Source: Cognaticolwellia beringensis (GTDB lineage Bacteria > Pseudomonadota > Gammaproteobacteria > Enterobacterales > Alteromonadaceae). Taken from it: 64,000 nt of DNA. The translations under genes and the position numbers were made by a program. The notes under the pieces are model-generated. The model was not told the origin of the DNA and did no database searches. It worked only from the letters and a program-made list of their open reading frames with translations. Of the stretch, positions 19,920 through 30,009 are shown one piece after another (the stretch's first letter is position 1; every line of letters starts with the position of its first letter). The stretch lies in contig NZ_CP020465.1 in NCBI RefSeq assembly GCF_002076895.1, positions 868,001 through 932,000 of the forward strand. Reading direction: 5' to 3'.

Positions 19920-21260
19920 TTAGCTTTTATCTAAATGATGAAAGTCGATATCTTCGATGATTTTGCCGGCATCTGGATCGTTAAATACGGCTTCGTCGAA
20001 TTGATCCTCAGACTTACCAACAATAACGGTCACCATACTATCTCCAGTAACATTAACCGCAGTTCGCGTCATATCCAATAAGCGGTCGACACCAATAATT
20101 AGTGCAATACCTTCAACAGGTAAACCCACTTGCTCCAGCACCATAGCTAACATAATTAAGCCAACGCCTGGCACGCCTGCTGTACCGATTGACGCTAAAG
20201 TCGCTGTTAGTATAACCATTAAATAGTCAGTTAAGGTTAAGTCTTGGCTAAATACTTGTGCAATAAATACCGTGGCAACACCTTGCATAATCGCAGTGCC
20301 GTCCATGTTAATGGTTGCACCTAATGGTACGGTAAAAGAAGCAATAGAGTTTTTAACACCCATTTTTTTAGTCGTTGTTTCTAACGTAATAGGTAATGTG
20401 GCATTACTACTTGAAGTGGAAAAAGCAAAAATGGCGGTATCGCGCATTTTCTTTAAAAAGGTTAATGGGTTTAAGCCAGTAAGTAGTTTGAGCAAAACAG
20501 GATAGGTGATAAAGGCATGCAGTAATAATGCAGCAACCACTACCATGAAGTATTCTATTAAATTGCCGAAGGTGCTTAACGATACATCGGTGAATAAACC
20601 TGCTAATAAACAAAATACGCCATAAGGTGCAATGTTCATTAATATAGTCACCAGACGCATAACCACAACACTCATATCTTCGAACATTGCCGCAATGCGA
20701 TCGCCGGCTTTACCGGATAGCGCAATAGCGATACCAAATAATAAGGCAAAAATAATGACTTGCAACATATTGCCTTGAGCAAAAGCAGCAAACGGATTAC
20801 TTGGGAACATTTGAATCAAAACTTGCGCAAGCGAAGGGGCTTCTCGGCTAGTAAAGGTTGTGCCTGCTACCATGTTAACGCCTTCACCAGGGCTAACCAG
20901 TAAAGCTAAGCTCATCGCAAAACTAATGGCAATGGCAGTTGTTAACAAGTATAGGCCAATAGCTTTACCACCAATTCTACCTAGCTTAGTGGTGTCTTTT
21001 AGCGAACAGGTGCCACAAATTAAGGATACGAAGACTAAAGGCACCACTAGCATTTGCAGGCTAGAAATAAATATTTGCCCAATAACTTCAAAAACACCAT
21101 CAACAAAAAAGCCGCGCAGTGAAAAATCAAATAGATATAAAGGAATGACAAGATCTGAGCCGTCAGGCATTAGCCATTGTAAAATTGTGCCAACGAGAAT
21201 ACCTGCAACCATGCCGGTAACAATTCTAGTCGTTAAACTTGCTTGCTTTTTTTCAGCCAT
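19920..21260 (-). CDS. Dicarboxylate/amino acid:cation symporter (DAACS family)
   Basis: 446 aa, with the GltP/DctA-type fold of eight membrane helices and two re-entrant loops. Signature motifs: the serine-rich STSSSNATLP loop, VPLGATINMDGTAI (the NMDGT cation site), and GTAGVPGVGLIMLAMVL. The transport domain ends VDRLLDMTRTAVNVTGD; this DMxRTxxNVxGD pattern binds the substrate carboxylates. Likely a Na+- or H+-coupled glutamate, aspartate or C4-dicarboxylate importer; the exact substrate cannot be read. Monocistronic. Confidence 0.92.
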   Translation of the reverse strand: MAEKKQASLTTRIVTGMVAGILVGTILQWLMPDGSDLVIPLYLFDFSLRGFFVDGVFEVIGQIFISSLQMLVVPLVFVSLICGTCSLKDTTKLGRIGGKAIGLYLLTTAIAISFAMSLALLVSPGEGVNMVAGTTFTSREAPSLAQVLIQMFPSNPFAAFAQGNMLQVIIFALLFGIAIALSGKAGDRIAAMFEDMSVVVMRLVTILMNIAPYGVFCLLAGLFTDVSLSTFGNLIEYFMVVVAALLLHAFITYPVLLKLLTGLNPLTFLKKMRDTAIFAFSTSSSNATLPITLETTTKKMGVKNSIASFTVPLGATINMDGTAIMQGVATVFIAQVFSQDLTLTDYLMVILTATLASIGTAGVPGVGLIMLAMVLEQVGLPVEGIALIIGVDRLLDMTRTAVNVTGDSMVTVIVGKSEDQFDEAVFNDPDAGKIIEDIDFHHLDKS

Positions 21261-21719
21261 ATTTTTCTAGTTTTAATGTACGATGCCTTATTATGTTATT
21301 GCGACGAACAGAAATCAAATGATAAAACTTTAGGGGGCTTTGATTTTATGAGATTAATTTTATCATTGCTTTGATTGTTACAAAATTTGAGCGCTATAAA
21401 CTGACGCTCATGGCTGATTGTGTTTATCAGAGCATTAAAACCAAGATGATCTACCAAAAATAAATGTAGGGTCACTCTAATTATTCAATCAATATTCCCC
21501 TAAATCGTTATAACATTTTAGCTAAAGCTATTTGGTTGCTGATAAATTGTCTAAATAAATAATGAATTACATTGTTATTCTTAGGGAAACGAACCGATTA
21601 CTAGTCTTAAAAGCCAATTATTTTCAATAAATTATGTTTTTTTTGTTAATCACTGACCTTTTTATAAAAATTCGGTTAAGATGGGATAAGTTGATAAAAA
21701 TACCAGGGAGATGCTTTTT
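21261..21719. other. Gene-free stretch between the symporter and the Ig-like lipoprotein
   Basis: AT-rich, about 450 bases, with no credible reading frame. It must hold the promoters of the two divergent genes, but I see no clear consensus boxes. Confidence 0.4.
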
Positions 21720-24242
21720 ATGGCGCTACTTCAACGCTTTAGTTTAATTTTACTGTTTGCAACCTTAGTGGGTTGTGGCGGTAGTAGTGGTGGGTTCACT
21801 GAAACCCCAGATGGCAGCGGTGATGGTAGTTCATCAGACGCTATAACGATTTCTTTAGCTATTTCAGATACAACAGTAACAGGCGCAGCGCCAGTAACTG
21901 TTTCTGCGACGGTTATGCAAGGCGCGGATCCGGTTGTAGGAAGAGCGGTTACTTTTACCACTGGATTAGGTTCGTTTTCACCGACATCCGGTACTGCATT
22001 AACTAGTGATAGTGGTATTGCTACAATAACGCTGACAGCGGGTAGTGTGCGCGGAGCAAGCGAAATATCGGCTTCTGTATCTTCTGGTGAAAGTTCAACA
22101 ACACCTCTAGGTTTTACCACTCAAGGTGATGATATAAATGTAGTGGGCGATATCAATATTAGTGTTGCTTTAGTTGATTCAAATGGTAATCCGACCGACA
22201 CAGTGACTTCGTCAAAACCAGGTAAAGCTATCGCGTCTATAAATGGCATAAGTGCTCCAGTTATAGTTAGTTTCACTTCATCTGTTGGTGAAATTCCTAT
22301 TGCCTCAGCTTTAACAAATAGTAATGGAGAAGCAACTGTTGATGTATTTGCTGGAGAAAGTTTAGGCGCAGGAACTATTATAGCTTCCATTGTTAGCGGA
22401 GAAACGGGTCAAGTTTTATTCGTGGTCGGTTCTTCAACAGTTTCCATGGGGAGTGGTACCCCGTTTGTCGAAGGTGTTGCTAATATAAGTTTGCCTGAAA
22501 TATCAGCGGGCGGAACTAGCGTCCTCTCGGTATCTATAGTTGATGACCAAGGCAATTTATTCACCGAACCTGTTGAAGTTAATTTCTCTTCTGGTTGTGC
22601 TGTTCAGTCTACAGCAACGTTAAGTAGCCCAATCACTACTTCAAACGGTGTAGCTACGAGTACTTATTTAGCGCAAGGCTGTGTTGGTAATGACCCAATC
22701 AATGTAACAGCAAATGCTGGCGGTATTAATTTATCAGCCAATGCAACAATAAGTGTTCTAGCTGCAGATATTGGCAGTATTGAGTTCGTTTCGGCGACTC
22801 CAGAAAACATTGGTATTGTTGGTGCAGGTATTGTTGGGGGTTCAGAGAGCTCAACGGTAGTGTTTAAAGTAAAAGACACTGATGGCAATCCTTATAATAA
22901 TCGCGAAGTTAACTTTGCGTTAAATACTAATCGCGGTGGTATTAATTTAAGCCAAAATAATGCGACATCTAACGCGCAAGGTATTGTCCAAACGGTGGTT
23001 AATTCCGGTACTGTTGGGGCGACTGTTCGTGTAACTGCTTCAACTGAAGCGCTAGATGGTTCAATTGTATTTACGCAGTCGAACCAGTTAGTGGTATCAA
23101 CGGGTATACCTGATCAAGATAGTTTCAGTTTATCAAGAGGTGTTGCTAACCCTGAAGCATGGAGTGTTGATAATGTAGAAGTACCTGTGACCGTATTGAT
23201 GGCCGATGCTTTTAACAACCCTGTACCTGATGATACCGCGATATATTTTACTACAGAAGGTGGTGCTATTGAACCATCATGTTTAACGCTTAACGGTAGA
23301 TGTAGTGTTAATTGGCGTAGTCAAAACCCTAGACCTGCAGGCCAAACGTTAACAAATAGTTTTTGTTCAGTTGCCAATGACGCAGACCCTACAATATTCT
23401 GTGCTAGACTTCCGCTCCCTAATGGTAAAAATTACTTAGGGCAAGAATATGGTGGCCGTGCAACGATTTTAGCAACAGCTATAGGAGAGGAGTCTTTTCC
23501 TGATAAAAATGGCAATGGTCGTTTTGATGAAAGTGAATATACTTTGTTCCAAGGTTTGGATGTTGGTGATAGGCTTTATGACTTAAAAGAAGCCTTTGTC
23601 GATCATAATGAAGATGGTGTCTACAACCCTGCAGAATCTAGCGGTGAAACCGGCGGTGAATTAGAAGAGTTCACTGACTTTAATTCCAATGGTACCTTCG
23701 ATATTGAAGATGGTGCATATAATGGTATTTTGTGTGGTTTAAATGATGTAACAAACCCTGGTACTGAAATAGCAAATCAATATTGTGCAGATCCTGATGA
23801 TGAGCCAGACCCAACTAAGAAGTCTGAAAAAGTATCAACTAATGTTCGGGGTTCAGCTATTATCGTAATGTCAGGCAGCTCTCCATTTATTACAGTAACA
23901 GCGACAAATGATGCAATTGTTAATACGGATCCAAACTTTAATGCAGCTGATAACACTTTATATATTGCCGGGGAAAGTACAGGAACCGTAAGTATTGTCA
24001 TTGCTGACTTGCATAATCAACCTATGCCAGCAGAAACAACTGTTACCTTTGTAGCCGGTGTTGGTAGCATACTTGGAAATCCTATCTATAAATGGCCAAG
24101 TCATGCCGTTAATGGTGGTAGTGCTTTTAGTGTGGCAGTTAAAGGTGTGGCAGAGCCAACGAGAGGGCCTTTGCAAATACAAGTTGAAACACTAGGCGGA
24201 GTAACGACAGTCTTTAGTGGCATTAATATCGTGATTCAATAA
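21720..24242 (+). CDS. Large surface lipoprotein with invasin-type Ig-like domains and EF-hand-like loops
   Basis: 840 aa. Start at 21720 rather than 21711: AGGGAG has a proper 9-base spacer only to the second ATG. The signal peptide ends in lipobox LVGC followed by GG, so the protein is probably outer-membrane anchored. At least four Big-1-type repeats follow (VTGAAPVTVSATV, GRAVTFTTGLGSFSP and related blocks). Residues about 595-665 contain three EF-hand-like calcium loops (DKNGNGRFDESE, DHNEDGVYNPAE, DFNSNGTFDIED). The family suggests a calcium-stiffened adhesin or matrix protein; no translocator or anchoring partner is nearby. Confidence 0.85.
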   Translation: MALLQRFSLILLFATLVGCGGSSGGFTETPDGSGDGSSSDAITISLAISDTTVTGAAPVTVSATVMQGADPVVGRAVTFTTGLGSFSPTSGTALTSDSGIATITLTAGSVRGASEISASVSSGESSTTPLGFTTQGDDINVVGDINISVALVDSNGNPTDTVTSSKPGKAIASINGISAPVIVSFTSSVGEIPIASALTNSNGEATVDVFAGESLGAGTIIASIVSGETGQVLFVVGSSTVSMGSGTPFVEGVANISLPEISAGGTSVLSVSIVDDQGNLFTEPVEVNFSSGCAVQSTATLSSPITTSNGVATSTYLAQGCVGNDPINVTANAGGINLSANATISVLAADIGSIEFVSATPENIGIVGAGIVGGSESSTVVFKVKDTDGNPYNNREVNFALNTNRGGINLSQNNATSNAQGIVQTVVNSGTVGATVRVTASTEALDGSIVFTQSNQLVVSTGIPDQDSFSLSRGVANPEAWSVDNVEVPVTVLMADAFNNPVPDDTAIYFTTEGGAIEPSCLTLNGRCSVNWRSQNPRPAGQTLTNSFCSVANDADPTIFCARLPLPNGKNYLGQEYGGRATILATAIGEESFPDKNGNGRFDESEYTLFQGLDVGDRLYDLKEAFVDHNEDGVYNPAESSGETGGELEEFTDFNSNGTFDIEDGAYNGILCGLNDVTNPGTEIANQYCADPDDEPDPTKKSEKVSTNVRGSAIIVMSGSSPFITVTATNDAIVNTDPNFNAADNTLYIAGESTGTVSIVIADLHNQPMPAETTVTFVAGVGSILGNPIYKWPSHAVNGGSAFSVAVKGVAEPTRGPLQIQVETLGGVTTVFSGINIVIQ

Positions 24243-24266
24243 CGATATGTAGTTTTCATTGATAAA

Positions 24267-24293
24267 AAAAAACCGCTTTTAAGCGGTTTTTTT
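24267..24293 (+). terminator. Rho-independent terminator after the Ig-like lipoprotein
   Basis: Stem AACCGCTT / AAGCGGTT extended by A/T pairs, 2-base loop, T7 tract; A-rich on the other side so possibly bidirectional with the convergent ureohydrolase gene. Confidence 0.85.
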
Positions 24294-24343
24294 ATAGTTT
24301 AATTAAAAATGGCAGAAGAGTAGCTCTTTTGATAATCGTAAAA

Positions 24344-25450
24344 CTACTTATTCATTTCTTCAATCAAGAATGCTGAAATTTCAGCACCTGCTGCAAGTGT
24401 TCTGTCGCGGCTAACTTCGCCTAAACCTGTGCTATCAGTAAATGGGGCTATTTCCATCATGTCAGCGCCAGTAATCGGACATTGTGCCGCTACCGCACGT
24501 AATATTTGCATTGACTCGTTGGGTGATAAACCATCAGGCTCTGGTGTGCCTGTTGCTGAGGCAAAGGTTTCGTCTAGTGCATCAATATCAAAACTTACGT
24601 AAACCTCATCGACGTTATCATCTTTTAATTGCTTGATGATTTTTGCAATAATGGCTTCAACGCCTTGTTCTTTTACTTCATGCGCCCAATGCTGCTTAAC
24701 GCCAAAAGTGCTTTCCCAATGTGATTTTGGTTTACCACTTGAGCGAATGCCGATTTGAATTAAATCACGGTGATCAGTTAAGTCATCTAAAATATGGGTA
24801 CACCATGAGCCAAAACATAAGTCGATACCTAAGCGTTCGACCAACAAATCAGTATGGGCGTCAAAGTGAATAATCGCAGCACGAATACCTTGCTTCTTCT
24901 TCGCTTGTAAATACGCTTTTGTTAGTGGGTAACTTACCGAATGATCACCACCAATGCCAAATATGCCTTTCTTTGGGAACTCAGCATAAAAGTCATGCAA
25001 TACATCTTCAGTGATTGTTAATGGACTAACAGGGAAGGGGCTATTCTCATCTTGATAAAGTGCTTTTCGACAATTGGCAATGGTTGCTTCGTTAAGGTAT
25101 TTATCATGTAACAAATGTGGAATAACGCGCACATCGCCTAAATCAAAGGCATTTAAATTTGGGTATTGCTCTAATAACGTTGAGCGAACAAATAAAGGTC
25201 CCCAGTTTGCGCCACGTAAAATTCCGCCACCACAATCTGAAGCAATGCCGAGAATCACCGCGTTAGTCGACTCAGGCAGTTTTTCAACGCTTTGTTGCCA
25301 TAGAGACTCTATGTCGTGTGATTGGCCAAATAAGGCGTTGTGCAAACGTTCCTTGCGCTCTTTTGCAGTGTTAACGGTAAAAACGCCGTTACCTGGTGGG
25401 CATAAGCAGTGGTTAATTTTATTTTTAAAGGTTGACCATGAAGCTGTCAT
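24344..25450 (-). CDS. Arginase/agmatinase/formimidoylglutamase family ureohydrolase
   Basis: 368 aa from the ATG at 25450 (AGGAAGAG upstream; the frame extends to 25477 without a ribosome site). The binuclear manganese ligands are visible: GGDHSVS, FDAHTD, and SFDIDALDETFASATGTPEPDG. The N-terminal 90 residues are longer than in bacterial agmatinases. The substrate (arginine, agmatine, formimidoylglutamate or another guanidino compound) cannot be decided from the sequence, and no amino-acid catabolism genes adjoin it. Confidence 0.88.
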   Translation of the reverse strand: MTASWSTFKNKINHCLCPPGNGVFTVNTAKERKERLHNALFGQSHDIESLWQQSVEKLPESTNAVILGIASDCGGGILRGANWGPLFVRSTLLEQYPNLNAFDLGDVRVIPHLLHDKYLNEATIANCRKALYQDENSPFPVSPLTITEDVLHDFYAEFPKKGIFGIGGDHSVSYPLTKAYLQAKKKQGIRAAIIHFDAHTDLLVERLGIDLCFGSWCTHILDDLTDHRDLIQIGIRSSGKPKSHWESTFGVKQHWAHEVKEQGVEAIIAKIIKQLKDDNVDEVYVSFDIDALDETFASATGTPEPDGLSPNESMQILRAVAAQCPITGADMMEIAPFTDSTGLGEVSRDRTLAAGAEISAFLIEEMNK

Positions 25451-25848
25451 GTATATTCTCTTCCTATTAATAGGCATTGAAATTCACTAAAATGAACGCA
25501 ATCTACCTGGAGTGATTGTAAAAATTTGTTATTACTGGTGAAAAACTGAAGTTATTTCTCTCTCAGCCCTTAAGTTTTGCTAAAAAGTCGATTATGATGG
25601 CGCCGAAAAATTCGCATCATTATAGCTAAAAGTTGTAAAAAGGCATATATATAAAAATTTTTTGCTTGTCAGCTCGCTAATTTACAGATATATCTAATAG
25701 TAATTTCAATCTCAAATTTAATTTTACGTTACAGTTTTATTCATTATTGCAAATTGTCTTAATATTTTGCTCGCGCAATATTAAGACACTCGGTGCAAAC
25801 AACTGTGACGCAACTGACCTAGTCAGCTTAGTAGGAATATAAAATAAT
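25451..25848. other. Gene-free divergent region upstream of topA
   Basis: About 400 bases, very AT-rich, between the ureohydrolase and topA. It must contain both promoters. topA promoters in other bacteria are supercoiling-sensitive; I cannot assign boxes here with confidence. Confidence 0.4.
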
Positions 25849-28524
25849 ATGGCAAAATCTCTGGTAATTGTGGAATCGCCAGCCAAAGCGAAAACAATTA
25901 ACAAGTACCTTGGTAAAGATTTTATTGTTAAATCTAGTGTTGGTCATGTTCGTGACCTTCCACATAGCAGTACCGGTAAAAAGGTAGCGGCTAAGTCTCC
26001 CGCTGAAGTGCGTAAAATGGCACCTGCAGCGAAGGAAAAATATAAAGCTAAGCGTGATAAACAAGCACTTGTTAATCGTATGGGCATTGATCCTGAAAAT
26101 GATTGGGAGGCAAATTATCAAATACTGGCAGGTAAAGAAAAAGTTGTTGATGAATTAATTAAGCTGGCCAGTAATGCTGATACCATCTATCTCGCAACCG
26201 ATTTGGATCGCGAGGGAGAGGCGATTGCTTGGCATTTAAAAGAAATTATTGGTGGCGACGACGATAAATATAAACGTGTTGTTTTTAATGAAATAACTGA
26301 AAACGCTATTCAACAAGCCTTTTCTACGCCAGGTGAGTTAAGTATGCCAGGTGTAAACGCGCAACAAGCAAGACGTTTCCTTGATCGCGTGGTTGGCTTT
26401 ATGGTTAGCCCGCTATTATGGAAAAAAGTGGCTCGTGGTTTATCCGCCGGTCGTGTTCAGTCTGTTGCTGTAAAGTTAGTAGTTGAAAAAGAACGTGAAA
26501 TTAAAGCCTTTGACCCGAAAGAATTTTGGGAAATTAGCGCTGATACGAAAACAGCTTCAGGGTTAGATTTTCCATTAGACGTGACTCATGAAAATGGCAA
26601 AGCATTTAAGCCAACTAATGAAGCGGACACTAATAAAGCGTTAGCGACATTAAAAAGTTCAGCATATACCGTTAATAAACGCGATGACAAACCGTCTAAA
26701 AGTACGCCATCAGCGCCTTTTATTACCTCAACCTTGCAACAAGCGGCCAGTACTAAATTAGGTTTTGGTGTTAAACGTACTATGGGCTTAGCTCAACGTT
26801 TATATGAAGCGGGTCATATTACTTATATGCGTACCGACTCGACCAATCTAAGTAAAGACGCGGTTGAAATGTGTCGTGGCTATATTAGCGATAACTTTGG
26901 TGAGAACTACTTGCCAGAAAAAGCTAAAGTATATAGTAGTAAATCCGGTGCTCAAGAGGCTCATGAAGCGATTCGTCCATCGAACGTAAAAGTTGAGTCT
27001 GCCTTTATGGAAGGTATTGAAGCCGATGCTAAGAAGCTGTACGACCTTATTTGGCGTCAGTTCGTTGCTTGTCAAATGACAGCTGCTCGCTATACAGTTA
27101 GCACCATTACTGTTGGTGCTTCTGGTTTTGATTTAAAAGCCAAAGGCCGAGTGATGCAATTTGATGGTTGGACTCGTGTTCATCCACAATTATCAAAAGG
27201 TGATGATAAGCATTTACCAGACTTATCTGTTGGTGAAGTATTATCACTTGAACAACTAAACCCTACACAGCACTTCACCAAGCCACCAGCACGTTTTGGT
27301 GAAGCATCATTGGTAAAAGAGTTAGAAAAACGCTCAATTGGACGTCCTTCGACTTATGCGTCAATTATTTCAACCATTCAAGATCGTGGTTACGTTCGTT
27401 TAGAATCAAAACGTTTTTACGCAGAAAAAATGGGTGAAATTGTTACCGATAGCTTGTCTGAAAGCTTTAAAAACTTAATGAGCTACGACTTTACCGCCAA
27501 CATGGAGCAAGAGCTTGATGAAGTGGCTGAAGGTAAAGCGAATTGGAAAGACGTGCTGAATGGTTTTTATAAAAACTTTACTAAGCAACTTTCTCAAGCC
27601 GATATGCCTACCGAAGAAGGTGGCATGCGTAATAACGAACCGGTATTAACCGATATTGACTGCCCAACCTGTGGTCGTAAAATGGGTATTCGTACTGCGC
27701 AAACTGGTGTTTTCTTAGGTTGTTCTGGCTATGCTTTACCACCCAAGGAACGTTGTACTAAGACGATGAACCTAACGCCGGGTGAAGAAGCCGTTAGCGT
27801 TTTAGCTGAAGATCAAGAAACCGAAGCATTACGTGCTATGCACCGTTGTAAAAAATGTGGCACGGCCATGGACAGTTACCTTATTGACGAAACACGCAAA
27901 TTGCATGTTTGTGGTAATAATCCTGTTTGTGATGGTATTGAAGTTGAGAAGGGCGAGTTTAAACTTAAAGGCTACGACGGACCTATTTTAGAATGTGATC
28001 GTTGTGAAGCTGAAATGGAACTTAAGTCTGGCCGCTTCGGTAAGTATTTTGATTGTACTAACAGCGAATGTAAAAATACCCGTAAGCTATTAGCCAGTGG
28101 CGAAGCTGCGCCGCCAAAAGAAGATCCTGTGCAATTACCTGAACTAGAATGTGAAAAGTCTGAAGCACATTTTGTTTTACGTGATGGCGCTGCTGGTATC
28201 TTTTTAGCCGCGAATACTTTCCCAAGATCACGTGAAACTCGTGCGCCTAAAGTGGTTGAATTAGCGCGTTTTCGCGATAGAATTTCTGAAAAGTTCTATT
28301 ACCTTGCTGATGCACCAACGCAAGATCCAGAAGGCAACTTAGCTGTTGTACGTTATAGTCGTAAAACGAAGTCACAATATGTAATGACAGAAGTTGAAGG
28401 TAAAGCGACAGGCTGGAATGCCAAGTATGTTGACGGCAAATGGGTTGAAGAACTTGCGAAGAAAAAAGTGGTTAAAGCCAAAGCAAAAGCTAAGCCAAAG
28501 CCTAAGGCGAAAAAAACCGCTTAA
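25849..28524 (+). CDS. topA: DNA topoisomerase I (type IA)
   Basis: 891 aa. Relaxes negative supercoils. TOPRIM domain begins [20 protein letters not shown], with metal-binding [13 protein letters not shown]. The active-site tyrosine is Tyr326 in [14 protein letters not shown]-terminal zinc-ribbon modules with cysteine pairs ([27 protein letters not shown]) are followed by a lysine-rich tail ([12 protein letters not shown]), a nonspecific DNA grip. Monocistronic with its own terminator. Confidence 0.97.
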   Translation: MAKSLVIVESPAKAKTINKYLGKDFIVKSSVGHVRDLPHSSTGKKVAAKSPAEVRKMAPAAKEKYKAKRDKQALVNRMGIDPENDWEANYQILAGKEKVVDELIKLASNADTIYLATDLDREGEAIAWHLKEIIGGDDDKYKRVVFNEITENAIQQAFSTPGELSMPGVNAQQARRFLDRVVGFMVSPLLWKKVARGLSAGRVQSVAVKLVVEKEREIKAFDPKEFWEISADTKTASGLDFPLDVTHENGKAFKPTNEADTNKALATLKSSAYTVNKRDDKPSKSTPSAPFITSTLQQAASTKLGFGVKRTMGLAQRLYEAGHITYMRTDSTNLSKDAVEMCRGYISDNFGENYLPEKAKVYSSKSGAQEAHEAIRPSNVKVESAFMEGIEADAKKLYDLIWRQFVACQMTAARYTVSTITVGASGFDLKAKGRVMQFDGWTRVHPQLSKGDDKHLPDLSVGEVLSLEQLNPTQHFTKPPARFGEASLVKELEKRSIGRPSTYASIISTIQDRGYVRLESKRFYAEKMGEIVTDSLSESFKNLMSYDFTANMEQELDEVAEGKANWKDVLNGFYKNFTKQLSQADMPTEEGGMRNNEPVLTDIDCPTCGRKMGIRTAQTGVFLGCSGYALPPKERCTKTMNLTPGEEAVSVLAEDQETEALRAMHRCKKCGTAMDSYLIDETRKLHVCGNNPVCDGIEVEKGEFKLKGYDGPILECDRCEAEMELKSGRFGKYFDCTNSECKNTRKLLASGEAAPPKEDPVQLPELECEKSEAHFVLRDGAAGIFLAANTFPRSRETRAPKVVELARFRDRISEKFYYLADAPTQDPEGNLAVVRYSRKTKSQYVMTEVEGKATGWNAKYVDGKWVEELAKKKVVKAKAKAKPKPKAKKTA

Positions 28525-28543
28525 CGTGATTAATGCATTATAT

Positions 28544-28568
28544 AAAAGCGCTCTTGAGCGCTTTTTTT
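28544..28568 (+). terminator. Rho-independent terminator after topA
   Basis: Perfect 10-bp stem AAAAGCGCTC / GAGCGCTTTT with a TT loop and following T tract. Confidence 0.85.
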
Positions 28569-28788
28569 ATTTCCAGAATACACAAACGAACTCTACGCAT
28601 TTTATGTCATAACGTCGACGATAAAATAGTGCCCTAAAATTGTGCTATGTTTATTGATACTCATTCGTTAAGTATTAGCTTATCGCTCGGGCTATTAATT
28701 TAGTGATCAGTAGTAAGCTAAAAGTAACAGGCTATTTTAATTCGGCGCATTGTCTTTAGCTCCCTATAGAGTAGCAATGGAAGCAGGT

Positions 28789-29163
28789 ATGGATAGAAAA
28801 TTTATTTTAACCAGCTTTGGCTATGCCATTATTGGATTAGCGCTTGGTATCGTTATGGCAGCAACTAAAAACCATGGTCACTCGGTAACACATGCGCACA
28901 TCATGCTCATTGGTTTTGTAATGTCATTTATTTATGGGTTATGTCACAAGTTGTGGCTGAATAATATAATATCAACCTTGTCAAAACTGCAGTTTTATAT
29001 TCATCAAGCGGGTACTTTTGGCGTTACCATTGGCTTATTTCTTCTTTACGGCAACTTTGTCTCAATAGAGGCTGTTGACCCTGTTCTAGCAATATCTTCA
29101 ATTGCAGTGCTTGTTGGTATGGTACTAATGAAAGTACTGTTTATTCAGTCGTCTAAAAATTAA
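28789..29163 (+). CDS. Small four-helix membrane protein, heme-copper-oxidase-like
   Basis: 124 aa from the ATG at 28789 (GGAAG five bases upstream); ATG 28777 or TTG 28750 are alternatives. Four hydrophobic helices. The segment SVTHAHIMLIGFVMSFIYGLCHKLW resembles the histidine-bearing helix of cytochrome-oxidase subunit I relatives, and such short proteins are often annotated as cbb3-oxidase-like. Whether it binds heme is unproven. It is a single gene between topA and a convergent unknown. Confidence 0.65.
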   Translation: MDRKFILTSFGYAIIGLALGIVMAATKNHGHSVTHAHIMLIGFVMSFIYGLCHKLWLNNIISTLSKLQFYIHQAGTFGVTIGLFLLYGNFVSIEAVDPVLAISSIAVLVGMVLMKVLFIQSSKN

Positions 29164-29252
29164 TAATAAAGCACATGTTCAGTTAAGGGGCTTGGTTGAT
29201 GAGGCTAGTTTGCCAGTGAGTAGTCGAAAAATGCTGGTCTTAATGATAATTT

Positions 29253-29696
29253 TTAAATCTCAATAACTTGCTGGCCGAAATACCATACTTTACTAAATTG
29301 ACCTTTATTTTTATTGGCAATGGCTCTGATATTCTCAATTAAAACATCATCAGAGAGAATCGTTCTGCCGACATTGTAGATAAGTAAATTGATGGGGGCG
29401 TTAACGGCGTAACGTTTATTGATTTTTCTCGTGTAGGTTTCAGACGTATAGTCCCTTATCCGCGAAGTCGTGTTGTTACCTAAGTTTTCTTCATTTGCTA
29501 GTGCTTTAGCAAGATCTTCTGAGCACGCTTCAGTTAATTCAAAGAAAGTTATTTTACCATCGATTAAGCACTTTAAATCGGGCTTGCCATCTTTGGGGGA
29601 TTGCTTTTCAACAGCTTGACAATTTAATCCCGCCGCGACCACAAAGCGGTTGAATATGGAAATTTCGACCTTTCCTTTTTCTGCTTCAGACGTCAT
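29253..29696 (-). CDS. Hypothetical protein with a restriction-nuclease-like motif
   Basis: 147 aa, soluble, no named family recognised. Residues 39-55 read PD-(12)-ELT, close to the PD-(D/E)xK core (Asp40, Glu53) but with Thr55 where the catalytic lysine is expected. A following NLLIYNVG strand and C-terminal FSKVWYFGQQVIEI are consistent with a small alpha/beta fold. Asp40 and Glu53 may therefore belong to an inactivated or variant nuclease fold; this is inference only. No methyltransferase or toxin partner adjoins. Confidence 0.6.
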   Translation of the reverse strand: MTSEAEKGKVEISIFNRFVVAAGLNCQAVEKQSPKDGKPDLKCLIDGKITFFELTEACSEDLAKALANEENLGNNTTSRIRDYTSETYTRKINKRYAVNAPINLLIYNVGRTILSDDVLIENIRAIANKNKGQFSKVWYFGQQVIEI

Positions 29697-30009
29697 TATT
29701 ATCGCTTAACCGTTTATTTTAACATGACTTTAATTATAGCAGTCGGCAAAATTTAGTCTTAATTAGTTCATGAATTTTGCTATGGCGAAATGATTTTTAT
29801 CACAATTTCCCTGTTTAGCTTGGCGTAGAGTACATTTTCCTTGAGCTTTCGCCAAATAGAGCCCTGTGCTGAACAAAGGTAGAAAATGTTAATGCTCGCT
29901 AGGCGCGTAATAATTACAGACGATTGCTAATATTACTTTTTATCTTGGTTTCGGCAGCTTTTCATTTTCATCAGTGATAAAATCTGATTTATTTTCTAAA
30001 AGATTTATT
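29697..30009. other. Gene-free divergent region upstream of rbgA
   Basis: About 310 AT-rich bases between two divergent genes. No reading frame or convincing regulatory element seen. Confidence 0.4.

Noticed and set aside
29253..29696. Restriction-modification or toxin-antitoxin locus
   Set aside because: The protein is a single gene with no methyltransferase, specificity or antitoxin partner in the flanking 1 kb, and it lacks the catalytic lysine.
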